Part shown: piece by piece, positions 26,707 through 35,431 of the stretch
Position numbering within the stretch: the stretch's first letter is position 1
How the letters are laid out: the number at the start of each line of letters is the position of its first letter
Source of the DNA: Saprospiraceae bacterium
GTDB taxonomy: Bacteria > Bacteroidota > Bacteroidia > Chitinophagales > Saprospiraceae
Direction of reading: 5' to 3'
Length of the DNA stretch: 48,691 nt
NCBI GenBank assembly: GCA_020850225.1
Contig: JADZFD010000029.1
Span: forward strand, 1 to 48,691
Notes under the pieces: generated by a model
What the model was told of the DNA's origin: nothing
What the model saw: only the letters and a program-made list of their open reading frames with translations
Database searches by the model: none
Position numbers and translations under genes: made by a program

Positions 26707-27411
26707 TTATGGTTTCAATGGTCTGATTTTTATTTCATCAATCAGGACATTGTCAGGTGTTTTGAGGATGTAGAGAATTGTGTCTGCAACTTCATCCGGA
26801 TGCAACATATGCGTACTGGGTTGAATGCCGGAATTAACAAAAAAGTCTGTTTCTATAGATCCCGGATTGACACATGTAACCTTGATATCAAAACCCCTCA
26901 ACTCCTTAAAAAGGGATTCACTAAAGCCATTTACAGCATATTTGGAAGCCGAATATGCGGATGCTTCACCTCTGGTGGTAGTTCCCATTATCGAGCCTAT
27001 ATTGATGATGTGTTTACTGCCAGTTTTTGCTTTCATAAGTGGAACGGCAGCTGAAGTCATGTAGTACATTCCCTTTAGGTTGGTATCCAGCATTCCAATC
27101 CATTCATCTGCCTGCATTACATCAATAGGTGCAAATCCTCCTGTACCAGCATTATTAATCAGGATGTCCGGACTGTGGCTCTCAGAAAAAGTTGAATTAT
27201 ACCATTTTCTAATCAGATTTAAATCAGAAACATCAAGTACAACAGGTATAAATGTATTTCCCAACTCAGTTTGAAGGGCATTGAGTTTGTCCTTACTTCG
27301 TGCCAATCCGTATACATATCCGGCATCAGCTTTAACCAATGTTCTTGATACAGCGGCACCTAAACCACTGCTTGCTCCGGTAATAATTATTGTTTTTGAT
27401 TGAATATCCAA
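26707..27411 (-). CDS. Short-chain dehydrogenase/reductase
   Basis: A 234-residue classical SDR with 'ITGASSGLGAAVSRTL' at the N-terminus, 'NNAGTGGFAP' near 90, the serine in 'NIGSIMG' and Y-x3-K in 'YSASKYAVNGF'. 'NPGSIETDFF' follows. It resembles the YdfG/3-hydroxy-acid dehydrogenase-like group, but the substrate is unknown. It is 18 bp downstream of the AhpD-like gene on the same strand, so the two are likely co-transcribed. Confidence 0.85.
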   Translation of the reverse strand: MDIQSKTIIITGASSGLGAAVSRTLVKADAGYVYGLARSKDKLNALQTELGNTFIPVVLDVSDLNLIRKWYNSTFSESHSPDILINNAGTGGFAPIDVMQADEWIGMLDTNLKGMYYMTSAAVPLMKAKTGSKHIINIGSIMGTTTRGEASAYSASKYAVNGFSESLFKELRGFDIKVTCVNPGSIETDFFVNSGIQPSTHMLHPDEVADTILYILKTPDNVLIDEIKIRPLKP

Positions 27412-27429
27412 AATATCAGCTTTTTATGG

Positions 27430-27891
27430 TTACCATTTTCCAGGTTGATAAGATCCGGCTGGAGTTTTGAAACCAACAGACAATCTGTTCCATCCATTAA
27501 TCGCAACTATGGTCATTGTAAGGGCTACAATTTCGTTGTCTGAAAAATTCTTCTTCAGATCTTCATATATTGCATCCGTATCGTGTACCTGAGCGACCAG
27601 TGTAAGGGTCTCAGTCCATGCCAATGCTGATTTTTCTTTTTCTGTATAGAAATCTACTTCACGCCATGCTGAAACCAAGTATAATCGTTGTTCCGTTTCA
27701 CCGGCTGCTCTGGCATCTTTGGTATGCATGTCCATACAATAGGCACATCCGTTGATTTGTGAAGCCCTGTATTTGACCAGTTCAAAAATCTTAGTATCCA
27801 ATCCTGAATTGTGGACATATTTTTCAATTTCCATCAACCCTTTTATAGCATCCGGAAAGTCTTTTGAATAATTTATTCTGTGCTGATTCAT
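27430..27891 (-). CDS. AhpD-like carboxymuconolactone decarboxylase-family protein
   Basis: A 153-residue all-helical protein of the AhpD/CMD family. The redox motif is visible: 'QINGCAYCMDMHTKDAR', with a C-x2-C pair and a histidine four residues on. 'WREVDFYTEKEKSALAWTE' follows, as in the alkylhydroperoxidase-like core of this group. Proteins with this motif are thought to act in peroxide defence, but a specific substrate cannot be inferred. The C-terminal tail 'GSYQPGKW' is typical of this subgroup. Confidence 0.85.
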   Translation of the reverse strand: MNQHRINYSKDFPDAIKGLMEIEKYVHNSGLDTKIFELVKYRASQINGCAYCMDMHTKDARAAGETEQRLYLVSAWREVDFYTEKEKSALAWTETLTLVAQVHDTDAIYEDLKKNFSDNEIVALTMTIVAINGWNRLSVGFKTPAGSYQPGKW

Positions 27892-27925
27892 AAGGATTTA
27901 TTTAGTGGTAATTATGATTTGACGA

Positions 27926-28276
27926 TTAATCTTTCTTTCTGTCTGTAAATCGTTCCATTTCTTCCATTGCCAGATTGGCATGTGCGTATGCAGCTCCAGC
28001 ACGCATCTCGGCAGCAACCCATATAGCTTCCATGATTTCTTCCTGAGTTGCACCTTTTCTCATCGCCAGTGGTGTATGTGCCTTAATACAATACGGACAT
28101 TGAGTGACATGTGCCACGGCAATTGCTATCAGTTGTTTTGTTTTCTCATCCAATGCACCAGGTTCATAAATAGTTTTACTGAAATTGCGCCAGGCTTCAA
28201 TATTTTTAGGAGCCAGCGTCGCCTTCTTCTGGTTCAACTCACGAGTACTTTTGGGATACATATTGCTATCTTCCAT
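27926..28276 (-). CDS. Carboxymuconolactone decarboxylase-family protein (second AhpD-like)
   Basis: A 116-residue member of the CMD family, starting at the ATG at 28276 ('MEDSNMYPKSTRELN'); a TTG at 28348 would add 24 unlikely residues. The core 'IAVAHVTQCPYCIKAHTPLA' has the C-x2-C-x3-H redox motif, followed by 'GATQEEIMEAIWVAAEMRAGAAYAHA'. It lies 34 bp upstream of another AhpD-like gene but belongs to a different subgroup. The pair, with the SDR downstream, may form a small oxidative-stress operon; this is inference. Confidence 0.85.
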   Translation of the reverse strand: MEDSNMYPKSTRELNQKKATLAPKNIEAWRNFSKTIYEPGALDEKTKQLIAIAVAHVTQCPYCIKAHTPLAMRKGATQEEIMEAIWVAAEMRAGAAYAHANLAMEEMERFTDRKKD

Positions 28277-28409
28277 AATAATTGATTTTCTATCTTTAAT
28301 ATAGATTATAGAACAATCATACGGAGTAAAAGATGATAAATATAGCAATTAATTACATAAAACTGACACAGTCTGCTGATTCTGTTATCAGTTTGTATCA
28401 CCGGGTTCA

Positions 28410-29879
28410 TTATTCTTCGTTCAAATCTTTCAACATACCGGATATAGGATCGTCAAATTCCATTTTATCATCCAGCACATGTTTGCCAAGAATATCTGTT
28501 TCTGCCAAACCAAAAATGATAAGTTCCATCAGAACATGCAAATCGTCTCCATATTCCTTGTAGCTCTCCGCTAATTTTTTCAAACCTGCTATTTTGTCGA
28601 GTTTTCTGGTGTAATCTGCATGGGTGTCTTCATTGTTAAGTTCAAGGGTATTTCCGGAAGAAAAATAGGTTTTTATTACACCGTATTCATCTTTTGTCTC
28701 TTTTTTTGCTGACTTGTTAGGATTGGGAAATCTTTCTAAAAAAAGTTGTTTAACAGATTGAAAAAGAAGGTGTAATGCTACATTATAAGAACCTTCCTGT
28801 TCACCTTCATAAACTAATTCCAATTTTCCTGTTATGGCCGGAACGATTCCTGTGAAATCCGTTATACGTGTTAATGTAGCTGTTTCGTTATTCATAAGAA
28901 TACGCCTTTCTGCTGTACTGTACAGGTTTTCAAGCATGGATATACCCAGTCGGGCTGACACACCACTTTTCTCATTTGTATATTCGCTTTCCCTGGCATT
29001 GAAGGCGATTTTTTCAATGAGCAGCCTATGAATTACCGGAACATCGATTTTGGATCTTACAGAGCTGTCAATCCGGGCTTCCTGACTGGTTATGGACATG
29101 GAAGTAATAGGATCAGCAGGATAATGTGTCAGTATCTGGCTTTCTATACGGTCTTTTAATGGTGTAATTATACTGCCTCTATTGGTATAATCTTCAGGAT
29201 TAGCCGTAAAAACAAAGGCTATATCCAAAGGCAGGCGGAGTTTAAATCCTCTGATCTGTATATCTCCTTCCTGCAATATATTGAATAATGAAACTTGAAT
29301 ACGTGCCTGTAAGTCGGGAAGTTCGTTGATAACAAATATGGATCTGTGCGCTCTGGGTATAAGTCCGAAATGGATGACCCTTTCGTCAGAATAGGGTAGC
29401 TTTAGGTTGGCTGCCTTGATAGGATCTGCATCACCAATCAAGTCACCAATACTGACATCAGGTGTGGCTAATTTTTCAACATACCTTTCTGACCTGTGTA
29501 ACCAGATAATGGGCGTGTTGTCACCTTTCTCTTTAATAAGGTCAATAGCATATCTGGATACAGGCTGTAACGGGTCGTCATTGAGTTCTGAACCTGCAAC
29601 AACCGGTATATATTCATCCAGTAATTCAGTCATTTTTCTTGCCATTCTTGTTTTAGCCTGACCTCTCAGACCAAGAAACAGTATATTATGCCTGGACAAA
29701 AGAGCTCGCTCCACATCCGGTATAACTGTATTTTCATAACCTAAAATTCCGGAAAATATTTTTTCATTTTTTTTGATTTTGTCTATCAGATTTTCCCTGA
29801 TTTCAGTTTTTATGCTTTTCGATTTATATCCTGAAGCTTTAAGCTGTCCTAAATTAAAAATCTTGTGATGGTCTTCCAT
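28410..29879 (-). CDS. MoxR/ChlI-like AAA+ ATPase
   Basis: A 489-residue AAA+ ATPase of the magnesium-chelatase ChlI / MoxR clade. The P-loop at 70-77 reads 'GLRGQAKT', with Ala in place of the usual second Gly. The Walker B region is 'IFVINELPDL', followed by 'LFNILQEGDIQIRGFKLRLPLD' and sensor 1 in 'AFVFTANPEDYTNRG', then the arginine-finger region 'LKDRIESQI'. The C-terminal part is helical. Such ATPases usually act with a von Willebrand factor A partner as chaperones for metal-cofactor or membrane complexes; no such partner is adjacent here. It appears to be a single gene. Confidence 0.85.
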   Translation of the reverse strand: MEDHHKIFNLGQLKASGYKSKSIKTEIRENLIDKIKKNEKIFSGILGYENTVIPDVERALLSRHNILFLGLRGQAKTRMARKMTELLDEYIPVVAGSELNDDPLQPVSRYAIDLIKEKGDNTPIIWLHRSERYVEKLATPDVSIGDLIGDADPIKAANLKLPYSDERVIHFGLIPRAHRSIFVINELPDLQARIQVSLFNILQEGDIQIRGFKLRLPLDIAFVFTANPEDYTNRGSIITPLKDRIESQILTHYPADPITSMSITSQEARIDSSVRSKIDVPVIHRLLIEKIAFNARESEYTNEKSGVSARLGISMLENLYSTAERRILMNNETATLTRITDFTGIVPAITGKLELVYEGEQEGSYNVALHLLFQSVKQLFLERFPNPNKSAKKETKDEYGVIKTYFSSGNTLELNNEDTHADYTRKLDKIAGLKKLAESYKEYGDDLHVLMELIIFGLAETDILGKHVLDDKMEFDDPISGMLKDLNEE

Positions 29880-29991
29880 GTATAAGTGTCATTAACATTG
29901 ATTAAGAACATAAAACTAATGAATATAGTTTATGCCTTTATTGTAGAAATAGTGTAAATGGACTAATACATAGCAAGGAAATAATATATGT

Positions 29992-30026
29992 AAAAAATCC
30001 TGATATATAAAATACATAATCAGGAT
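29992..30026 (-). terminator. Intrinsic terminator of the tdh-kbl operon
   Basis: Read on the minus strand, the perfect 8-bp stem ATCCTGAT / ATCAGGAT (30019-30026 with 29997-30004) runs into six T. It lies about 100 bp beyond the kbl stop. A second perfect hairpin with a 3-nt loop (30048-30068) lies between kbl and it. Nothing else is seen in 29880-30124. Confidence 0.75.
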
Positions 30027-30124
30027 GCAATAAACAGTATCAAATTATCATTCATTTTGAATGAATGAGTACGTATAATATAAGGAAAATGGCAAATTAA
30101 ATCATGTCTGAAGTTGAATTGTAA

Positions 30125-31321
30125 TTAGATGACTCCCAAATTTTTTCCAACCTTGGTAAACGCTTCAACGGCTTTGTAAATATGAGCTTCTTCATGGCCG
30201 GCACTGATTTGAACCCTGATTCTTGCCTTACCCTTTGGTACAACGGGGAAGAAGAATCCAATCACGTAAATTCCTTCAGCAAGAAGTTGTTCTGCAAATT
30301 TCTGAGCCAATGGTGCATCGTACAACATAACGGGTGTAATAGGGTGTACACCTGGGATTATATCAAATCCTGCCTGTTGCATTCCGCTTCGGAATAATTG
30401 TGTATTACTTTCTAATTTATCTCTCAGTGCTGTGCTTTTACTCAGAATGTCAAGTACTTTGATGGATGCACCCACAATAGATGGAGCAAGTGTATTGGAA
30501 AATAAATAGGGTCTTGACTTTTGTCTGAGCAATTCCACTATTTCTTTCCTGGCAGCCGTAAAGCCACCGGAAGCACCTCCCAGTGCCTTTCCGAATGTTC
30601 CGGTAATGATATCTACTCTTCCATATGCATTGGAGTATTCGGCAGAACCGCGTCCGGTTTTGCCAACAAAGCCGGTAGCATGACAATCATCGACCATTAC
30701 CATTGCTCCGTACTGATCTGCCAGGTCACACACCTTGTCAATCTGGGCGATAATACCATCCATAGAAAAAACACCGTCAGTAGCTATAAGTATCCTTCTG
30801 GCACCTGCATTCCGGGCTTCTTTGAGTTTGGCTTCCAGATCGTTCATGTCATTGTTTTCATACCGGTATCTCTGTGCCTTACATAAGCGTATTCCATCAA
30901 TAATCGATGCATGATTGAGCATATCCGAAATGATAGCATCCTGCTCGCCCAATAACGGTTCGAATAATCCACCGTTGGCATCAAAAGCCGCAGCATAGAG
31001 AATGGCATCTTCCTGTCCAACAAATTTAGCAATCTTTTGCTCCAACTCCTTATGAATATCCTGAGTTCCGCAAATAAATCGCACGGATGACATGCCGAAT
31101 CCATGACTGTCAATGGCATCTTTTCCAGCCTGAATTACTTCGGGATGCGATGAAAGTCCAAGATAGTTGTTGGCACAAAAATTCAGAACATTATTACCTG
31201 CTGTCGTATTTATTAGTGCACTCTGAGGCGTTGTTATGATACGCTCGGATTTGAACAATCCGGCATCTCTCAGTGCATCGAGTTCACTGGTTATATCATT
31301 TATAATTGCATTTCTGTCCAT
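30125..31321 (-). CDS. kbl: Glycine C-acetyltransferase (2-amino-3-ketobutyrate CoA ligase)
   Basis: A PLP enzyme that splits 2-amino-3-ketobutyrate with CoA to glycine and acetyl-CoA. The 398-residue product is colinear with Kbl: '[17 protein letters not shown]', '[21 protein letters not shown]', the cofactor aspartate in '[13 protein letters not shown]', and the PLP lysine in '[15 protein letters not shown]'. It begins 17 bp after the end of the threonine dehydrogenase gene, giving the complete two-step threonine-to-glycine pathway. Confidence 0.96.
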   Translation of the reverse strand: MDRNAIINDITSELDALRDAGLFKSERIITTPQSALINTTAGNNVLNFCANNYLGLSSHPEVIQAGKDAIDSHGFGMSSVRFICGTQDIHKELEQKIAKFVGQEDAILYAAAFDANGGLFEPLLGEQDAIISDMLNHASIIDGIRLCKAQRYRYENNDMNDLEAKLKEARNAGARRILIATDGVFSMDGIIAQIDKVCDLADQYGAMVMVDDCHATGFVGKTGRGSAEYSNAYGRVDIITGTFGKALGGASGGFTAARKEIVELLRQKSRPYLFSNTLAPSIVGASIKVLDILSKSTALRDKLESNTQLFRSGMQQAGFDIIPGVHPITPVMLYDAPLAQKFAEQLLAEGIYVIGFFFPVVPKGKARIRVQISAGHEEAHIYKAVEAFTKVGKNLGVI

Positions 31322-31338
31322 TAATTTTTTATTTGAAT

Positions 31339-32280
31339 TTATAATATTTCTCTTAAATGTTTCAACATGTCAACTGTCATTGAAGCAAGATCAAAATCAG
31401 GTTTCCAGTTCCAGTCTTTGCGAGCCTGACTGTCATCAATGGTTTCTGACCAGGATGCAGCTATTTCCTGTCTGAAGTCAGGTTTGTAACTGATTTTAAA
31501 ATCCGGGATATGCTTTTGTATTTCAGCAGCTATCTCCGCGGGCGTAAAACTCATTGCTGCGAGATTGTATCCGTAATGCAGGGATAGACTTTCTTTAGGT
31601 GCTTCCATGAGATCTATTGTCGCCTTGATGGCATCGTTCATGTACATCATCGGAAGCCGTGTATTCTCAGCGAGAAAACATTCATATTTTCCGGATTTAA
31701 GAGCTTCATGATATATTTCTACTGCATAATCAGTTGTACCACCGGCAGGTAAAGATTGCCATCCGATGATACCCGGGTATCTGACAGATCTGGCATCTAC
31801 ACCATATTTGAGATGATAATAGTTGCACCAAAGCTCACCACTCGTTTTGCTCATGCCATATACGGTTGTTGGTAATAATGGTACATCCTGATGTGTATTG
31901 ATTCTGGGTGTTGTATTTCCAAAAACAGCAATAGTACTTGGAAAAAATACTCTGTCCATCTGTTTTTCTCTGGCAAGTTCCAGTATTGATAACAAGCCAT
32001 TCAGGTTGATGTTCCATGTTTTGACAGGATTCCATTCTCCGCTTGCAGATAATATAGCAGCCAGATGATAAACCTGCGTTATATCATAATCCTGAACGAT
32101 TTCCTTTAAACGTTGGGTATTCAAAATATCTAAAAATTCAAATGGCTCTATATCTCCTTCAATTTTGGTTATGTCTGTGGCTAAAACTGTCTCTTTTCCG
32201 TATTTTTCTCGCAATGCAGTAGTCAGAACTCTACCTATTTGCCCATTTGCACCTGTGACCAGTATTTTTGTATTACTCAT
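31339..32280 (-). CDS. tdh: L-threonine 3-dehydrogenase (epimerase-like, short-chain type)
   Basis: Oxidises L-threonine to 2-amino-3-ketobutyrate. The start is the ATG at 32280 ('[16 protein letters not shown]'); a TTG at 32307 is less likely. The 313-residue product belongs to the extended SDR/epimerase fold, not the zinc-alcohol-dehydrogenase type of E. coli Tdh. It shows the GxxGxxG motif, '[16 protein letters not shown]', the Y-x3-K pair in '[10 protein letters not shown]' and '[10 protein letters not shown]', which are typical of this threonine dehydrogenase. The coupling to kbl supports the assignment. Confidence 0.94.
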   Translation of the reverse strand: MSNTKILVTGANGQIGRVLTTALREKYGKETVLATDITKIEGDIEPFEFLDILNTQRLKEIVQDYDITQVYHLAAILSASGEWNPVKTWNINLNGLLSILELAREKQMDRVFFPSTIAVFGNTTPRINTHQDVPLLPTTVYGMSKTSGELWCNYYHLKYGVDARSVRYPGIIGWQSLPAGGTTDYAVEIYHEALKSGKYECFLAENTRLPMMYMNDAIKATIDLMEAPKESLSLHYGYNLAAMSFTPAEIAAEIQKHIPDFKISYKPDFRQEIAASWSETIDDSQARKDWNWKPDFDLASMTVDMLKHLREIL

Positions 32281-32304
32281 TTGGGGTAATTTTATTTGAT
32301 TGCT

Positions 32305-32312
32305 CAAAATTA
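32305..32312 (-). promoter_or_regulatory. Candidate -7 element of tdh-kbl
   Basis: The minus strand reads TAATTTTG (TAnnTTTG), 25 bp ahead of the tdh ATG at 32280. Single-motif evidence. Confidence 0.35.
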
Positions 32313-32404
32313 ACCAATCTTTCGCTTATTAAAAAAAAATTAAACCTAAATTATTTAACAATTGAATTGTGAAAATGAATGGATCAAACATTTCTTATAC
32401 ATTA

Positions 32405-32438
32405 TTGCGGTTTAAAATGGATTGAATTTGTACATTTG
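32405..32438 (+). promoter_or_regulatory. Candidate promoter of the SNF2 helicase gene
   Basis: TACATTTG (32431-32438) matches the Bacteroidota -7 consensus, with a TTG at 32405-32407 lying 23 bp upstream as a possible -33 element. The ATG follows 30 bp later. This is the best-formed promoter among the protein genes here. Confidence 0.5.
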
Positions 32439-32468
32439 TGACCCCGTATTTCAAGTCGCTATTCTATT

Positions 32469-35375
32469 ATGAATTATATTATTGTTTATAATTTAACGCT
32501 TTTACACGGCTTTGATTTCGTAATGCCTTCTGCTTTTATTTGCAATTTGAGTTCCGATAATAAACCCATGTATATAAAGGCAACGGCAATTTCAGAAAAT
32601 ATTTCATCTTACATTGCTGATTATAGTACTGATTCTCCTCATGGTCAATTAATAGCCATTTGTTGTGAATTGTCAGTAAATGAACTTGAAAAATATTTTT
32701 TTAAAAATAGAATCAGGAAGAAAGGAGAAGGATTATCAGATCTTTTATTGGACACTACAATCAAGAAAAGGATTAAAGACTATATTGACAGAAGGATAAA
32801 TAAATTATTGACAGTTATCAGAGAACAGCAATTTTATCTGTGTTTTAATTTAGAACGAAAAGTACATGTGTCTGATGTTTTACTGGATTATTCCGATGTA
32901 CCAGCTATTCCTGAACTGAAATTTATAAAAACCCAGACTGGTGTAAAATATAGTCTTTCATTAAGTATTAAGGATAAGATTATACATCCATCACGCCATA
33001 GTATTGTTTTGGTTACAAATATGCCGGGTATTATAATTTTGGACAATAAATATATCGTCCATCTCAACAAGATTGATTCGCAAAAACTAATACCATTTAT
33101 AAAGGATGAATATGTTTTCATTCCTGACAGAAGTGTGAAAATGTATTTTGAAAAGTTTGTAGCTGAAATTTTGAATAAGGTATCCATTGATGCTGAAGGT
33201 TTTGTAGTAAAAAATGAAAATGAACTGATAAGTGCTGAACTGATCTTTATTTTTCCTTTTCATATAAACAAATGGTGTGTGGATGTGCGTTTCAGATATG
33301 GTAGTTTTAGCTTCTTATCCAGTGAACGTATACAAAGAAGACATAAAATTATAGTAACGGATGATAATGAAATCTATGTGTTGCAATGTGTAAGGGAAAA
33401 TACTGCCGAATCAAAATATATCGACATTCTGAAAGAGCATGGTTTCGAATTGTCTGAAGTTGGTTATTTGTCTTATGGAAACAACACCTATTCCACAATC
33501 GAAGAAGTTTCTCGGATATCGGATATACTGAAACAACATTTTGAAATACAGCAACTGGAAATCGAAGATAAGCAGATTCGGCTAATGCCGTGGAAAGTGG
33601 AAGCAAATTTTGTATTAACGAATGACTGGTTTGATTTATACGGCAATTGTATAATTGGAGATCAGACATATCCAATCAGTAGTTTGTTTGAGAATATCAG
33701 AAATAACAATCCATTTTTTAAGATAGACGATGGAAGTTACGTTATCATTCCTGAAGAGTTGATGACAAAGTACAGTCAGTTAGTCAGATTCAGTAAATCA
33801 GATGGTAAAGTGTGGCGTTTATCCAAGGTACATTATACTTTGATGGATGAAAGTGAAATACAGGACGTATCAGATCAAAAATGGATTGAAGATGTAGAAT
33901 ATATACCTGGGCAATCACTGAAAGCTGAACTTCGTCCATATCAGTTAGAGGGTGTGAAATGGCTGATAAAGCACAGATTGAATGGTATGGGTGCCTTGCT
34001 GGCAGACGATATGGGGTTGGGAAAAACATTACAAACAATAGCAGCTTTATTGGATGCAAAAGATAAATTGAAACCTTCAGACCAACACATTGCTACACCC
34101 GTACAGCTTGATTTATTCGGTGAAGTAGTAAGTATTCGCCGTAAGGCTCTCAATGCAATCATCATATTACCCGCAACACTTGTCTTTAACTGGTACAGTG
34201 AGTTGAGGAAATTTGCACCATCACTGCAGGTACTGAATTATACCGGTAACAACAGAAAGGAATCCAAACCGGTAATGATGTCTTTTGACGTCATAGTTAC
34301 TACCTATCAATCGTTATTGTCAGAATTGGAGTATTTTCAAAATTTGCATTTTCATTATGTAATTATCGACGAAAGTCAGCAAATACGCAATAAAAATTCC
34401 AAAATATTTCAGGCTGTACATTCCCTGAGTTCTGACAACAGGGTTTCGCTCAGCGGAACTCCAATTGAAAATTCGCTGAGTGATTTATGGTCACAGATGG
34501 AATTTATCAATCCTGGAGTTCTGGGGAATTATTCGTTTTTTCAGGATAATTTTAAGAAACCCATAGAAATCAACAAGGATAACGAAAAAATTGAAGCATT
34601 AAAACTACTTATTGAACCGTATATATTGAGGAGGACGAAGGAGAGTGTTGCTAAAGATTTACCTGAATTGATAGAGCATGTTTATTATTGTGAAATGACT
34701 GATGAGCAGATCAGTCTATACGAAAGGGAAAAGTCAGCCGCCCGGAATCATCTTGCAGGATTGGATAAACTGGATAGAAAATACAGGTTTAATGTACTGG
34801 CTTCTATCTTAAAGCTCAGACAGATCGCCAATCATCCAAAGATGACATATAAGGATTTTGAAGGAGAATCCGGAAAGTTTGAAATAGTAAAATCACAAAT
34901 TGAAACATTGGTATTGTCGGGGCACAAAGTCCTGATTTTTTCTTCATTTCTAAGTCACCTGGCACTTTTTGAACATTGGCTCTCAGAACAAAACATACTA
35001 TTTGCTATGTTGACCGGTGAGGCTTCAGCACAGGAAAAGAAAGTTGCTGTAGAACGGTTTCAGAATGAAGTGGATGTACAGGTTTTTTTGATATCCATTA
35101 AAGCAGGAGGTACAGGTCTGAATCTTACGCGGGCAGATTATGTTTTCATACTTGACCCGTGGTGGAATCCGTTCGTTGAATATCAGGCTGTAGCAAGAGC
35201 GCACCGTATCGGTAGAACAGGTAATGTTATGGTGACGCGTTTTATTTCCCGGGATAGTATAGAAGAAAGGATAATGCAACTACAATCCAAAAAGAAAGGA
35301 TTGTCTGACAACATCATTGAAGTGGAAACGCTGGAAGCACTGACGGATGCAGATCTGGAAAAACTTTTGGAATAA
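32469..35375 (+). CDS. SNF2-family DEAD/DEAH-box helicase
   Basis: A 968-residue SWI2/SNF2-type ATPase that presumably translocates on double-stranded DNA. The N-terminal ~480 residues have no domain I recognise. The helicase core follows: motif I 'LLADDMGLGKTLQTI', motif Ia 'AIIILPATLVFNW', motif II 'IIDESQQIRN' (DESQ in place of DEAH), motif III 'SLSGTPIENSLSDLW', then the second lobe with 'LIFSSFLSHLALFEHWL', motif V 'SIKAGGTGLNLTRADYVF' and motif VI 'VARAHRIGRTGNV'. It is a lone plus-strand gene and may act in transcription recycling (RapA-like) or DNA repair; neither is shown by the context. Confidence 0.9.
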   Translation: MNYIIVYNLTLLHGFDFVMPSAFICNLSSDNKPMYIKATAISENISSYIADYSTDSPHGQLIAICCELSVNELEKYFFKNRIRKKGEGLSDLLLDTTIKKRIKDYIDRRINKLLTVIREQQFYLCFNLERKVHVSDVLLDYSDVPAIPELKFIKTQTGVKYSLSLSIKDKIIHPSRHSIVLVTNMPGIIILDNKYIVHLNKIDSQKLIPFIKDEYVFIPDRSVKMYFEKFVAEILNKVSIDAEGFVVKNENELISAELIFIFPFHINKWCVDVRFRYGSFSFLSSERIQRRHKIIVTDDNEIYVLQCVRENTAESKYIDILKEHGFELSEVGYLSYGNNTYSTIEEVSRISDILKQHFEIQQLEIEDKQIRLMPWKVEANFVLTNDWFDLYGNCIIGDQTYPISSLFENIRNNNPFFKIDDGSYVIIPEELMTKYSQLVRFSKSDGKVWRLSKVHYTLMDESEIQDVSDQKWIEDVEYIPGQSLKAELRPYQLEGVKWLIKHRLNGMGALLADDMGLGKTLQTIAALLDAKDKLKPSDQHIATPVQLDLFGEVVSIRRKALNAIIILPATLVFNWYSELRKFAPSLQVLNYTGNNRKESKPVMMSFDVIVTTYQSLLSELEYFQNLHFHYVIIDESQQIRNKNSKIFQAVHSLSSDNRVSLSGTPIENSLSDLWSQMEFINPGVLGNYSFFQDNFKKPIEINKDNEKIEALKLLIEPYILRRTKESVAKDLPELIEHVYYCEMTDEQISLYEREKSAARNHLAGLDKLDRKYRFNVLASILKLRQIANHPKMTYKDFEGESGKFEIVKSQIETLVLSGHKVLIFSSFLSHLALFEHWLSEQNILFAMLTGEASAQEKKVAVERFQNEVDVQVFLISIKAGGTGLNLTRADYVFILDPWWNPFVEYQAVARAHRIGRTGNVMVTRFISRDSIEERIMQLQSKKKGLSDNIIEVETLEALTDADLEKLLE

Positions 35376-35431
35376 ACTATTTTAGCCCGGTTAAACGGAG
35401 AATGATAAATAAACAACGAGGTCAGTAGTTC

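Noticed and set aside
27926-28348. TTG start at 28348 for the second AhpD-like gene
   Set aside because: The extra 24 residues do not look like the family, and the ATG at 28276 gives the usual length.
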